A DNA stretch of 64,000 bases from Clostridiales bacterium 1_7_47FAA. Lineage in GTDB: Bacteria; Bacillota; Clostridia; Lachnospirales; Lachnospiraceae. Where the stretch lies: NCBI GenBank assembly GCA_000155435.1, contig DS990260.1:873314-937313 (forward strand), written 5' to 3'. The position numbers were made by a program, and so were the translations under genes. Below the pieces are notes generated by a model that worked only from the letters and a program-made list of their open reading frames with translations, had not been told where the DNA came from and did no database searches. Shown in pieces: positions 54,638-63,641 of the stretch (its first letter is position 1; each line of letters starts with the position of its first letter).

Positions 54638-56188
54638 ATGGAATTTCAGGTTTTGTTAAACAAACTGGAAAAAATAAACTACCGCCCGCTGATATTCGGG
54701 AACCAGGACAATAACTGCGACATGCTCAATATAAGGATCCTGACAGAAGGGCAAAGCCATTTTGAGGAAACCATACTCTACTTAACTTCCACCGGGCTTA
54801 TGCCGGATTCCGGCAGCGGCCATCCGTTTATCCTGTTCTGCTATGGGAAGGCAATTGACTTTTCCCTGTACCGGGAAAGTTCTTTTACCATTGTCTATTT
54901 TGGGGCTGACATTTCCCAGGCCGAACTTTTTAATGTGACCCTGGAGAACCTGACCGAGCTTCAGCAGATCACTGCCGGCATGCATATCCTGACCAATGCG
55001 CTGTTTTCCGGGAACGGGCTTCAGTATCTGGTTGATACGGCCTCCCATATCTTTGGCAATCCCATCTATGTGGTGGATCTGCAGAACAAGTATCTTGCCA
55101 TGTCCGCGGGAATTGTTCCGGATGACGATTTTTTCCGGGAGGAAAGCGCGTCCGGTTATATCAGTGAAAAGGGCATCCGCTCCATCCGGGCCAACAAAGT
55201 GGATGAAAAGGTCCGTGGGGCCGATACCGCTTATTACTTTGTCAACAGCCTGGTCAAGAAGGGAATGCTGGTGGATGCGGTGCACATCCAGGGCGTGGAG
55301 GTTGGGCATGTGATGATGCTGGAGTCCGAACACCCCTTCCTCGAGTATGACCCGGACTTTTTCCACCGTTTCTGTAAGCTGGTGTCCATGGAACTGCAGA
55401 AGAATTCAGCCTATTCCAGGAATAAAGGGGTCATGTATTCCTACTTCCTGGCCGACCTGCTGAAGAATCCAAGGCAGAACGTGTCCGATATCAGGGAACG
55501 GCTTAAAATCCTTGGCTACAGCCTCAAGGAAACATTTTATATCGTGGCAATCCCGCCTGTGGGCCACAGCTTTTCCGATTTAAAGCTGGAGGTCATCCTG
55601 GAGCATCTGAAGCAGATCTTCGCGGGCAGTATCTATGTGATTTATGAGGACACCATTGTGTTCCTTATCAGCAGGGCCATGGACCAGAACCTGAGTGAAT
55701 ATGAGATTTCCCAGCTTTCCGGATATCTCACAGCCAATAGCCTGAAGGCTGGGATCAGCAACTTCTACCAGCACCTGGAGGATACCCCCAGGTTCTACAG
55801 GCAGGCCATTGATTCCGTCCACCTTGGCCTGAAGCTTAAGGATTCCGCGCCGATTTATTATTACAGTGATTATTATCTGTACCAGATGCTGGAGCTGTAC
55901 GAAAAGGAAGATTCCGAGATACGCTTCCTGATCCATCCCGGTCTTATGAAGCTTTACCTCTATGACCAGGAAAAAAATACGGACTTCATGGCCACACTGA
56001 GGGAATACCTGACACAGCCCGGACAGCCTGCTAAAATTGCGGAAAACCTGCATATCCATAAGAATACACTGCTGTACCGGATGGGGAAGATCAAGGAGAT
56101 TACGGACTGCGATTTTATTGAAGGGGAGGATTTTATGAATTTTAATCTGTCGGTGCGGATTATGAGATATCTGGGGATGATTGAGTAG
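54638..56188 (+). CDS. PucR-family transcriptional regulator
   Basis: About 516 residues. A C-terminal PucR-type helix-turn-helix, REYLTQPGQPAKIAENLHIHKNTLLYRMGKIKEITD, and a long N-terminal sensor region (PucR/GGDEF-like fold, about 150-400) are visible. The start ATG 54638 is six bases after AAAGGAG. Divergent from the thiolase operon. The operator palindrome sits before both, so it is probably the activator of that operon and of the redox operon at 57221-63480 (inference). Confidence 0.88.
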   Translation: MEFQVLLNKLEKINYRPLIFGNQDNNCDMLNIRILTEGQSHFEETILYLTSTGLMPDSGSGHPFILFCYGKAIDFSLYRESSFTIVYFGADISQAELFNVTLENLTELQQITAGMHILTNALFSGNGLQYLVDTASHIFGNPIYVVDLQNKYLAMSAGIVPDDDFFREESASGYISEKGIRSIRANKVDEKVRGADTAYYFVNSLVKKGMLVDAVHIQGVEVGHVMMLESEHPFLEYDPDFFHRFCKLVSMELQKNSAYSRNKGVMYSYFLADLLKNPRQNVSDIRERLKILGYSLKETFYIVAIPPVGHSFSDLKLEVILEHLKQIFAGSIYVIYEDTIVFLISRAMDQNLSEYEISQLSGYLTANSLKAGISNFYQHLEDTPRFYRQAIDSVHLGLKLKDSAPIYYYSDYYLYQMLELYEKEDSEIRFLIHPGLMKLYLYDQEKNTDFMATLREYLTQPGQPAKIAENLHIHKNTLLYRMGKIKEITDCDFIEGEDFMNFNLSVRIMRYLGMIE

Positions 56189-56344
56189 GGGGCGGATTCC
56201 AAACCCTCTGCCTTTTTGCAAATGGCTATCCATAATCACACCTCGGATAAAGTGAAAACAAGCAAGAAATATGGTATAATCTTTTTAAAGAAAATCACAT
56301 GTGTCATGGAAAAAATTTATATTCGGCAAAGGAGATGAAAAGTT

Positions 56345-56842
56345 GTGAAAATATATGGTAATCTGCTCTTTGAAGAAGTGCAGGAAAAGGATATTGAGAT
56401 TCTTACCCCTATTATGAAGCGTGCTTTTGATGAAGATACCAGAATCCATTTGGGAAAAGAATGTGGCGGTCCTCCTGGTTATGATAATGGTGATTTTTTA
56501 CGTCAGTATGCGCTTGATAATGATTCAACCGCTTTCAAAATTTCTAAAGGCGGGAGGGTTATTGGTGCAATAATACTTTGGATTAATGCAGACACCAAGC
56601 AAAACTTTCTTGGTAATATCTTTATTGACCCAGTGGCAGAGAATAAAGGCATTGGAAAATTGGTTTGGGATTTTATTGAACATGAGTTTTCAGATACGGA
56701 TGTATGGAAAACAGAAACTCCCATCTTTTCTCGTAGAAATCATAATTTTTATATCAATAAATGCGGATTTCATGTTGTAAGGATTGAAAACCCAAAAGAT
56801 ATTGAAGATGGAAGTTTCATTCTTGAAAAAAAGATGAAATAA
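56345..56842 (+). CDS. GNAT-family acetyltransferase
   Basis: 165 residues starting with GTG after GGAGATG. The acetyl-CoA binding motif is FIDPVAENKGIGKLVWDFIE, followed by the GNAT end NFYINKCGFHVVRIE. The gene is more AT-rich than its neighbours and lies in the middle of the presumed regulon, so it may be an insertion. Substrate unknown. Confidence 0.85.
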   Translation: MKIYGNLLFEEVQEKDIEILTPIMKRAFDEDTRIHLGKECGGPPGYDNGDFLRQYALDNDSTAFKISKGGRVIGAIILWINADTKQNFLGNIFIDPVAENKGIGKLVWDFIEHEFSDTDVWKTETPIFSRRNHNFYINKCGFHVVRIENPKDIEDGSFILEKKMK

Positions 56843-57103
56843 CACAAGCGAATGAATATAATCGAATGTTAGATAGTGGAGCCAGCCGTCCTTGTCAACG
56901 ATAAAATGAACAGCTTCGCCATCATTGACAAATCTGCCTGCCCCTGCTTGTGTGGCAATCAAGAGCGCGACAGTAAGTTGTGCTTTCGCGCTCTCTTGAT
57001 TATGGAAAAGTAATGCAGTAGGGTGTGAAAGGCTTTTGATATATAACGCTTCCAAAGAGCCTAATTCAGGAGGGAAATGGATGTAGATGCTATTTTTAGC
57101 CAA
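56843..57103 (-). pseudogene. Protein-like remnant of unknown family
   Basis: On the minus strand about 85 residues read as a real protein fragment (for example TALLFHNQESAKAQLTVALLIATQAGAG and FVNDGEAVHFIVDKDGWLHY), but it begins only with TTG 57103 and runs into the antisense of the GNAT gene with no stop of its own. Probably a fragment left by an insertion or deletion. Family not recognised. The rest of 57104-57220 holds nothing clear. Confidence 0.4.
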
Positions 57104-57220
57104 AACCGAGGGGTTCAGATTTGTATCTGAATACCTTTCCGGCTCGATTATCCACTATGTCTGCCAATCAATTCAGCCTACCTCATTTTCCTCCCACAAA
57201 AACATCCATACATCCCCCGC

Positions 57221-57793
57221 CTACCGTCTGCATGGGACCGGCTTTCTTGGACATTTTGGCTTTACCAAGCCAGCCCTTACGATTGCGTCCTCTTCACACG
57301 CGGACAGGCAGACGCCGCATTGGGTGCATTCGTCCTGAAGGATGATGTGGACGAAGCGGGATTTGCCCTGGATGGCGTCTTCTTCGCATTCATCTATGCA
57401 GTCCCCGCAGCCGGTGCATTTGTCAGCCAGGATGTGATAGGTCATGAATTTTTTGCAGACCCCGGCTTTACAGGCTTTTTTGCCGATGTGCGCCTCGAAG
57501 TCCGCGGGGTATGTCTGGATGGCGGCCAGCACTGCCTCCGCTATCTCCTCCCCTGTCTCGCAGAGGGATTGGGTTTTCATCATCTGACACAGGTCCTTCA
57601 TAAGGTCCAGGTCCCCGCTGCGCCCCTTTTTCTCCGTGATGTCGCCCAGGGTAAGCTCAAGCTGGGTGATGCCTTCGTAACCGAATACACATTTCCCACA
57701 GGTCTGGCACTGGTTTGCCCTGACTTCCTTTAAGAGGATATCTACGATACAGTCTGTCTCTTTCAGGTTTTTTATTCTTTCCAATGTACTCAT
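57221..57793 (-). CDS. NuoF-tail iron-sulfur protein with two [4Fe-4S] motifs
   Basis: About 190 residues. The start resembles the [4Fe-4S] end of NuoF/HndC (CQTCGKCVFGYEGI) without the FMN/NADH domain. It is followed by two ferredoxin motifs, CTGCGDCIDECEEDAI and CTQCGVCLSACEEDAI. Probably an electron-transfer subunit for the Fe-S flavoprotein encoded directly upstream. ATG 57793 (GGGGGTG upstream) is preferred to 57817, which overlaps that gene. Confidence 0.8.
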   Translation of the reverse strand: MSTLERIKNLKETDCIVDILLKEVRANQCQTCGKCVFGYEGITQLELTLGDITEKKGRSGDLDLMKDLCQMMKTQSLCETGEEIAEAVLAAIQTYPADFEAHIGKKACKAGVCKKFMTYHILADKCTGCGDCIDECEEDAIQGKSRFVHIILQDECTQCGVCLSACEEDAIVRAGLVKPKCPRKPVPCRR

Positions 57794-57806
57794 TGCGGAC
57801 ACCCCC

Positions 57807-59897
57807 TTAATATTCATTCCACAGCTTTGGTTTTGTAAGCTGGAGCCTTAAGTCGCACTGAAGGCATCTGGATGCCTCGCACATGGCCTGCTCACAGGTG
57901 AACACTTCTTCCACCTGCGTAAAGCCCTGTATCCTCTGGTCCGGCGGCGCGGTCCGGGGGGATGTGCGCTTTTGTCCTGCAAAGCCTTCCATCCGGCCAA
58001 TATAGGACGGCGGGGTTTCCTTATCCAGAAGCATCTCGCTTATATCACCGTCTCCGCCCAGATACAGATCCATCTGCCCTGCTGCCCTGCGTCCTGCCGC
58101 GATTGCCTCAATCACGGATTTTGTCCCGGTCACGACGTCTCCTGCCGCATAGACGCCTTCCAGGCTGGTCCGCTGTTTTTCATCTGCCAGGATATATGGG
58201 CCGTGGGTCAGTTCCAGTCCCATCTGCTCCGTGTCCTCCGGCCTTTGTCCAACCGCGAATATGACATGATCCACCGGTATTACCTGGTTCGTCCCCTCCT
58301 CCAGCTCAATGACCGCCTTCCTGTTTTCATCAAAATAAAAACGGTTCACCTTCTGGAGTTCCACTCCCTCCACACGGTCTGTACCCGTGATGCGGAGGAA
58401 TGAATGGGCCGCGTGGAGGAGGATGCCTTCTTCCGCGCCTTCAGCGATTTCCTCCGGCGTGGAGGTCATCTGCTGTTCATTTTCCAGACAGGCCACATGC
58501 ACCTCTTCCGCCCCCAGACGAAGGGCTGTCCTGGCGCAGTCATAGGCAACGTTGCCGCCGCCAAGGACCATGACCCTTCCGCTTACGGGAAGCGGTGTTC
58601 CAAGCCTTGCCTGTTTCAGGAAATCGGTATTCACATATACCTGGGGCAGGCCGCTTCCCTCAAGGGGAAGCCTGGTTCCTTTGTGTGTTCCCACTGCCAC
58701 GAGTACGGTGTCATATCCCTGTCCCAGAAGCTGGTCCGGGGATGGGGGCTGTGTGTTTGTCCTTAATTCAATTCCCGCTTCCAGGATGGTATTGATTTCC
58801 CTGTCCAGGAGCTGATCCGGGAGACGGTAAGCCGGGATTCCGTACCGGCACTGGCCTCCGGCCTTTGAGTTCTTTTCAAACACGGTAACTTCATGTCCCT
58901 TTTTTGCCAGATAATATGCAGCGGTCAGCCCCGCCGGACCGGCGCCGATTACAGCCGCCTTCTTTCCGGTAGCCGGTTCTTTGCGGACGCGTTTTTTCCA
59001 TGCGCCGCTTTCATTTGCAGCCGCAGCCCGTTTTAACCTGCACACGGAAAGAGGGGCGTCCAGTTCATTCCTCTTGCATCCGCTCTCACAGGCATGATTG
59101 CAGATACTTCCCAGTGTCTCAGGAAATGGTACCTTTTCGCGGACAACCGCTGCCGCCTTGTCAAAATCCCCTTCCCTGATATACCGTATGTACCTGGGGA
59201 TATCGATATGGGCCGGACAGGTGCTTTGACAGGGTACGATGTTCTCTGCCATGGAGCGGTTTTCCTTCATAATCTTCACCTGGTCCATGATGGAACCCGT
59301 GGGACAGACCTCGATGCATGCCCCGCAGAAACGGCATCCGGCTTCCTTCAGGCTCTTTCCCTCCGGAATACCTGCGCGGACCCCTGCGTCTGTCTTAATA
59401 TAATCCAGCACCTTTACGCCGCGAAGGTCCTGACAGGCGCGGATACATCTCCCGCAGCGGACGCATCTGGTGAACAGGTGGGATATCAGGGGATTGCTGT
59501 CGTCATTGGCAACACTTCTGGATTTCTTCCTCCAGCGCTCCGGGCTGACGCCCATGTACTGGTACATAGACTGGAGTTCGCATCTTCCATATTTGGGACA
59601 GCCCGTGCAGTCTGCGGGGTGGGTTGCCAGAATCAGCTCCATGGCCATTTTCCTGACCTTCTCCGCTTCCGGACCGTTGACCCTGATACTCATGCCCTCC
59701 TCTGCCATGGTTTCACATGCCGGGACCGCCCCGCTGCCGCCTTCGATTTCCACGGAGCACAGGCGGCAGCCTCCCTTGGCTTCAAGGTCCGGATGGCTGC
59801 AGAGATGGGGGATGAAAATATCGGCAGCCAAGGCAGCCTCAAGCACGGACTGGCCCTTTTTTGCTTCTATTTCTTTTCCGTCTATTGTAATCTTCAT
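57807..59897 (-). CDS. Fe-S / GltD-type NAD(P)H oxidoreductase fusion
   Basis: 696 residues. N-terminal [2Fe-2S] domain (HLCSHPDLEAKGGCRLC), a His/Cys cluster region (HPADCTGCPKYGRCEL), two [4Fe-4S] motifs (CVRCGRCIRAC, CRFCGACIEVCPTG), a further Cys helix (CQSTCPAHIDIPRYI), then a GltD-like FAD/NAD(P) reductase (AAVIGAGPAGLTAAYYLAKKGHEVTVFEK, MVLGGGNVAYDCAR, YAAGDVVTG). Resembles parts of NuoG/HydA and NfnB/GltD. Likely takes electrons from NAD(P)H to feed the flavoenzymes encoded upstream. A bifurcating role is possible but unproven. Confidence 0.9.
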   Translation of the reverse strand: MKITIDGKEIEAKKGQSVLEAALAADIFIPHLCSHPDLEAKGGCRLCSVEIEGGSGAVPACETMAEEGMSIRVNGPEAEKVRKMAMELILATHPADCTGCPKYGRCELQSMYQYMGVSPERWRKKSRSVANDDSNPLISHLFTRCVRCGRCIRACQDLRGVKVLDYIKTDAGVRAGIPEGKSLKEAGCRFCGACIEVCPTGSIMDQVKIMKENRSMAENIVPCQSTCPAHIDIPRYIRYIREGDFDKAAAVVREKVPFPETLGSICNHACESGCKRNELDAPLSVCRLKRAAAANESGAWKKRVRKEPATGKKAAVIGAGPAGLTAAYYLAKKGHEVTVFEKNSKAGGQCRYGIPAYRLPDQLLDREINTILEAGIELRTNTQPPSPDQLLGQGYDTVLVAVGTHKGTRLPLEGSGLPQVYVNTDFLKQARLGTPLPVSGRVMVLGGGNVAYDCARTALRLGAEEVHVACLENEQQMTSTPEEIAEGAEEGILLHAAHSFLRITGTDRVEGVELQKVNRFYFDENRKAVIELEEGTNQVIPVDHVIFAVGQRPEDTEQMGLELTHGPYILADEKQRTSLEGVYAAGDVVTGTKSVIEAIAAGRRAAGQMDLYLGGDGDISEMLLDKETPPSYIGRMEGFAGQKRTSPRTAPPDQRIQGFTQVEEVFTCEQAMCEASRCLQCDLRLQLTKPKLWNEY

Positions 59898-59933
59898 TTT
59901 TTCACTCCTGTTTCAGGCCGGGTTTCCCTGGTA

Positions 59934-61421
59934 TCAGTACTCAAACCCATCCAGCTCCGCCGCCGCGTTCTCGCCTGCAATGCGTCCGCTGTTCAGGCAG
60001 AAGCCCATGGTGTTGCCCGCAAGGATAAATGGATAGCTGTCCCCGAAAATATTGCATGCGTCCGTTCCCACGCAGTATAATCCCGGAATCACCTTTGCCT
60101 CCTGGGTCATGGCCTGTGTCCTGTGGTTAATCTTGACGCCGCCCAGGGAGCCGTATGCGCCCACGTTCTGGCGGCAGCAGTAGAACGGCGCCTTTGCAAT
60201 GGGCTGCATGTAATGCCTGTCTTTTTCAAATATCTCGTCAAACCCGGCTTCACACATCTCATTGTATTCTTCCACCTGGGCGGCCAGCCCCTTGGGGTCG
60301 ATTCCAGCCCTCTGTGCAAGTTCCTCAATGGTATCCGCCTGTGTTATGGGTTCATAGCCATCTGCCAGGTCCCTCTCCCACTGCTCGTCAAAATGGTCGT
60401 ACAGGTCATGGGGATGTACGTGGCTTACAATGTCCGGACCTTTCTTTTTATACTTTTTCAGCAGCTTGCTGTCAAAGATGGAGAAGGCCACGCTGCCCGG
60501 CTGTGCCGTGATTGCATTGCCTGTGAAGGTGGTATTGCCGATCTGGTCCTCCGGCATGAATCTCTGGCCGTTGCGGTTCACCCACAGACATGGCTGGCGG
60601 AATGCGCCGTCCAGGATAAAATGGTTCATATTATCAGGAAGCTGGTACATAAGTTCCATTGTGCAGGGTTCCTTGCCTGCGCCGGCCTCCCATGCCATGC
60701 GCAGCCCGTCCCCCTTCATGCCGGGAATCGCAAAGTTGAAAATGGTCTTTCCGAACTCATATCCTGTTTCTTCTTTAATCATGGCCGGGTTGTCCCCAAA
60801 GCCTCCTGTGGCAAGGATGACTGAATTGGCCCTTGCCTCAATTTCTTCCCCGTCCTTGTCCTTTGCCAGCACGCCCACTGCGCGGCCGTCCTCCATGATG
60901 ATTTTGTGGACCGGTGTCTCAAGGAGGAATTCCACGCCCAGCTCCTTGGCCCTTTCCGTCATTTTCTTGGTCATGGCGGTGGCTGCCCTTGGTCCGGGTA
61001 TCCCGCCGCCCTCAGGCTTACACACATGCCATGTGAACTCCCCGTCCGAATAAGCCCTTGTGTCCTCCGGCGCGCTGAACGCCCTCTGCACACCTGCAAA
61101 CTCCACGCCCATGTCCATCAGCCAGTCAATGGTGTCCCCTGATTTGTAGTAATAGTCACGGACCATCCTGGCATCCACACGATAGTGGGTGAAATACATG
61201 TGCTTGCGGAACGCCTCCCCCGGTGTCAGGGAAATCATGTGCTCCCTCTGGATCCTGGAGCCGACCCCAAGAGGTCCCATTCCCATGTTGGCCGCGCCCC
61301 CGGTGGTGCCGGACTTTTCAAAAACCAGTACCCTGGCTTCGTTCTCTGCCGCTGCTATGGCTGCCGCAAGGCCGGAAAGGCCGGCAGCTGCAACAATAAT
61401 GTCTGTTTCCATCTTCTTCAT
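59934..61421 (-). CDS. FAD-dependent reductase, fumarate reductase/ketosteroid dehydrogenase type
   Basis: About 495 residues of the FAD_binding_2 family. The N-terminal nucleotide loop reads VAAAGLSGL where the family has GAGLAGL (first Gly is Ala). VFEKSGTTGGAANMG, ILATGGFGDNP and the C-terminal GLYCVGTDACNIFGDSYPFILAGNTMGFCLNSGRIAGENAA match. Such enzymes reduce or form C=C bonds next to a carbonyl. ATG 61421 is seven bases after GGAGG. It lies between the old yellow enzyme and the Fe-S reductase in one operon. Confidence 0.9.
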   Translation of the reverse strand: MKKMETDIIVAAAGLSGLAAAIAAAENEARVLVFEKSGTTGGAANMGMGPLGVGSRIQREHMISLTPGEAFRKHMYFTHYRVDARMVRDYYYKSGDTIDWLMDMGVEFAGVQRAFSAPEDTRAYSDGEFTWHVCKPEGGGIPGPRAATAMTKKMTERAKELGVEFLLETPVHKIIMEDGRAVGVLAKDKDGEEIEARANSVILATGGFGDNPAMIKEETGYEFGKTIFNFAIPGMKGDGLRMAWEAGAGKEPCTMELMYQLPDNMNHFILDGAFRQPCLWVNRNGQRFMPEDQIGNTTFTGNAITAQPGSVAFSIFDSKLLKKYKKKGPDIVSHVHPHDLYDHFDEQWERDLADGYEPITQADTIEELAQRAGIDPKGLAAQVEEYNEMCEAGFDEIFEKDRHYMQPIAKAPFYCCRQNVGAYGSLGGVKINHRTQAMTQEAKVIPGLYCVGTDACNIFGDSYPFILAGNTMGFCLNSGRIAGENAAAELDGFEY

Positions 61422-61464
61422 GTTTTTTCCTCCATTTTCTTTTATCCCTGTTAATCCGGGCGTA

Positions 61465-63480
61465 TTACACAATGTCAATGGCGGCTTCATATCCCCCATG
61501 GATTGCATCACCTGCTTTTCCGGCTTTGTCACAATCACCGATTACATAGGTCTTAATGTCCCCGGCCATCTTAAGTATCTCCTGTACCGATGCCTGATCC
61601 GCCTTCATTCCCATGGAATATATGCAGGTATCTGCGGGAACCAGCTCCGCCCTGCCGTCCCGTTCCACCACAACGCCCTCTGCCGTGAATTCCAGAACCT
61701 TTGTATGTAACATCTGCTTCAGGCCCCGTTTGTCCATCTCGTCCAGAAGGGCGTTCCTATAGTATCCGAATGTCTCAAAAGCCATCATCTCCTGCATCTC
61801 AACTACCGTTACCTCATGGCCGCGGCCTGCCAGGTGAAGCCCCACTTCGCATCCCACAAGCCCTCCTCCAGCGAGGACAACCCGCTTCCCAATCCTGTCC
61901 ATGTCATGATATGCCTCCAGTGCATTCATGGCCCGGTCAATTCCCTTGATGGGCGGTTTGACAGGATGGGCGCCAACGGCTATGATGACGGCGTCCGGTT
62001 TTATCTCATCCAAGATTTCCCTGGTACATGCTGTTTCCATACGGATATCCGGGCAGCTTTCCCTTGCCTCACGGATCAGGAGATTCTTAAAATTCCTCAG
62101 GTCCACCTTATCCTCATCCTGGTCCGTGAAATTAATCGTGCCGCCCAGTTCCCCTGTCTTTTCCAGAAGCGTCACCCTGTGTCCCCGCTTTGATGCGGTA
62201 ACTGCTGCCTGAAGGCCGCCCACACCGCCGCCTACAACCAGCACCTTCCTGCTTTTTGTGGGATACGGATGCCTGTCTTCATACCATCCAAACCCGGAAT
62301 CCGGGTTGATGGCGCAGCGCCCCATGGACGCCGGGCTGTAAATACGGTCAACCTCTTCCTTGGAAAGCCCTTTCTCCCAAAGGGGGACATCGGTTTTGTG
62401 CTCACAGAAACCAGGGTAGCAGGAAAAGCATCTGACACATTTGCGTATATAGTCTTCCCTTCCCGTAAATGCCTTGTTGGGGAATTCCGGATCCGCAAAG
62501 CCCTGACGCCCCAATTCAATGAAATCCGCTTTCCCATCCCCAATCACCTGGTCTGCAAAGGCCGGGTCATTGATTCCGCCGATGACAGCCACCTTTGATT
62601 TCGTCACTGCCGCCTTGACCTGTGCGGCAAACCCGACATTGACGCCGTGCACGTCAAAGAAATCCGAAAATGTCTGGGTCTGGTTCCCCGCCCATTTAAG
62701 GCCGTTGGAAACGTGGATGATGTCGGCCATCCCATCGATTTCCCGGCAGAATCCCACCATATCGCGGATGTCCATGCCGCCGTCCACACCATCCTCGGCC
62801 GACATGCGCAGCTCCAGGATCATGTCCTCCCCAATCCCTTCCCGCACTGCCTCCAGGATCATTTTGGGGAACCGGGCGCGGTTCTCCATGCTTCCGCCGA
62901 ATTCATCGGTCCTGTGGTTGGTCCAGGGGGAAATGAATTGCTGGATGTTAAATCCATGTCCTCCGTGAACCAGGACGCCGTCAAACCCGCAGGCCTTTGC
63001 GAATCTTGATATCCTGCGGTAATCGTTGCAGATTTTTTCCATCATCCCCAGGTTCAGCGCATATACCTGCACCCCGTCCTCCCGGACATAAGCATCCGGC
63101 CCCCACGGCACATATGGGGCTTTTGTTTCAGCCACAGCGCCTTCGTGGGAAAACTCAAGGTAGGCAAGGGCGCCGTGCTTTTTGATACGGTCCGCATATT
63201 CCTTCACCTTTTTGAAGTCATCCCCGTCATAGTCTTCCATGTCAATGGCCCGTTCCATGAACAGTGTGGTTCCCTCTTCATTGTTTACCGGAAGCTCGCC
63301 TGTGGATACGGCGGCAAACCCGCCCTTTGCCCGGTTCTCCACCATACGGTATACATTTTCAGCTATCTCCGGCAGAAAAAACACGGAATGCGCAAACAAC
63401 GTGGGGGCTGCGATTAAACGGTTTTTGTAGACCTTTCCCCGGATGGTCATGGGGCTTTCCAGATGTATGAATTTACTCAT
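61465..63480 (-). CDS. Old yellow enzyme / 2,4-dienoyl-CoA reductase family protein
   Basis: 671 residues. FMN barrel with LEFSHEGAVA, LVHGGHGFNIQQFISPWTNHRTDEFGGS and LRMSAEDGVDGG, a Cys cluster (CVRCFSCYPGFC...RCAINP), and a FAD/NAD(P) half (VLVVGGGVGGLQAAVTASKRGHRVTLLEK, VVLAGGGLVGCEVG, YVIGDCDKAG). Reduces activated C=C bonds of cyclic or CoA-linked substrates in gut anaerobes. First gene of the redox operon; AAGGAGG precedes the ATG, and the palindromic operator is at 63613-63630. Confidence 0.9.
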   Translation of the reverse strand: MSKFIHLESPMTIRGKVYKNRLIAAPTLFAHSVFFLPEIAENVYRMVENRAKGGFAAVSTGELPVNNEEGTTLFMERAIDMEDYDGDDFKKVKEYADRIKKHGALAYLEFSHEGAVAETKAPYVPWGPDAYVREDGVQVYALNLGMMEKICNDYRRISRFAKACGFDGVLVHGGHGFNIQQFISPWTNHRTDEFGGSMENRARFPKMILEAVREGIGEDMILELRMSAEDGVDGGMDIRDMVGFCREIDGMADIIHVSNGLKWAGNQTQTFSDFFDVHGVNVGFAAQVKAAVTKSKVAVIGGINDPAFADQVIGDGKADFIELGRQGFADPEFPNKAFTGREDYIRKCVRCFSCYPGFCEHKTDVPLWEKGLSKEEVDRIYSPASMGRCAINPDSGFGWYEDRHPYPTKSRKVLVVGGGVGGLQAAVTASKRGHRVTLLEKTGELGGTINFTDQDEDKVDLRNFKNLLIREARESCPDIRMETACTREILDEIKPDAVIIAVGAHPVKPPIKGIDRAMNALEAYHDMDRIGKRVVLAGGGLVGCEVGLHLAGRGHEVTVVEMQEMMAFETFGYYRNALLDEMDKRGLKQMLHTKVLEFTAEGVVVERDGRAELVPADTCIYSMGMKADQASVQEILKMAGDIKTYVIGDCDKAGKAGDAIHGGYEAAIDIV

Positions 63481-63543
63481 ATGTCCTCCTTTTCATCTAA
63501 ACCTGAATGGAACCTGGATTCCTTATTGTCCTGTCTGGTTCAA

Positions 63544-63630
63544 ATTATAAAGGATTGACAATCCCTTAACATCATGCCTGCACCTTATGTTTTCTTCCAT
63601 ATTCAGCCTGTTTTTGTGCAAAGGCACAAA
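63544..63630 (-). promoter_or_regulatory. Redox-operon promoter with PucR-type palindrome
   Basis: A perfect 7-4-7 palindrome TTTGTGC-AAAG-GCACAAA (63613-63630) is centred 75.0 bp from a TATAAT -10 (63544-63549). The -35 region is poor, which suggests an activator. A second palindrome, GGATTG-A-CAATCC (63552-63564), lies just upstream of the -10. Confidence 0.68.
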
Positions 63631-63641
63631 TCCGCTTCGCA

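Noticed and set aside
59094-60080. Long open frame of 328 codons on the plus strand
   Set aside because: It is antisense to the Fe-S/GltD and FAD reductase genes, whose domains are clear; its product shows no motifs and it has no ribosome site.
60123-60824. Open frame of 233 codons on the plus strand
   Set aside because: Antisense to the FAD reductase gene; open only because of codon bias.
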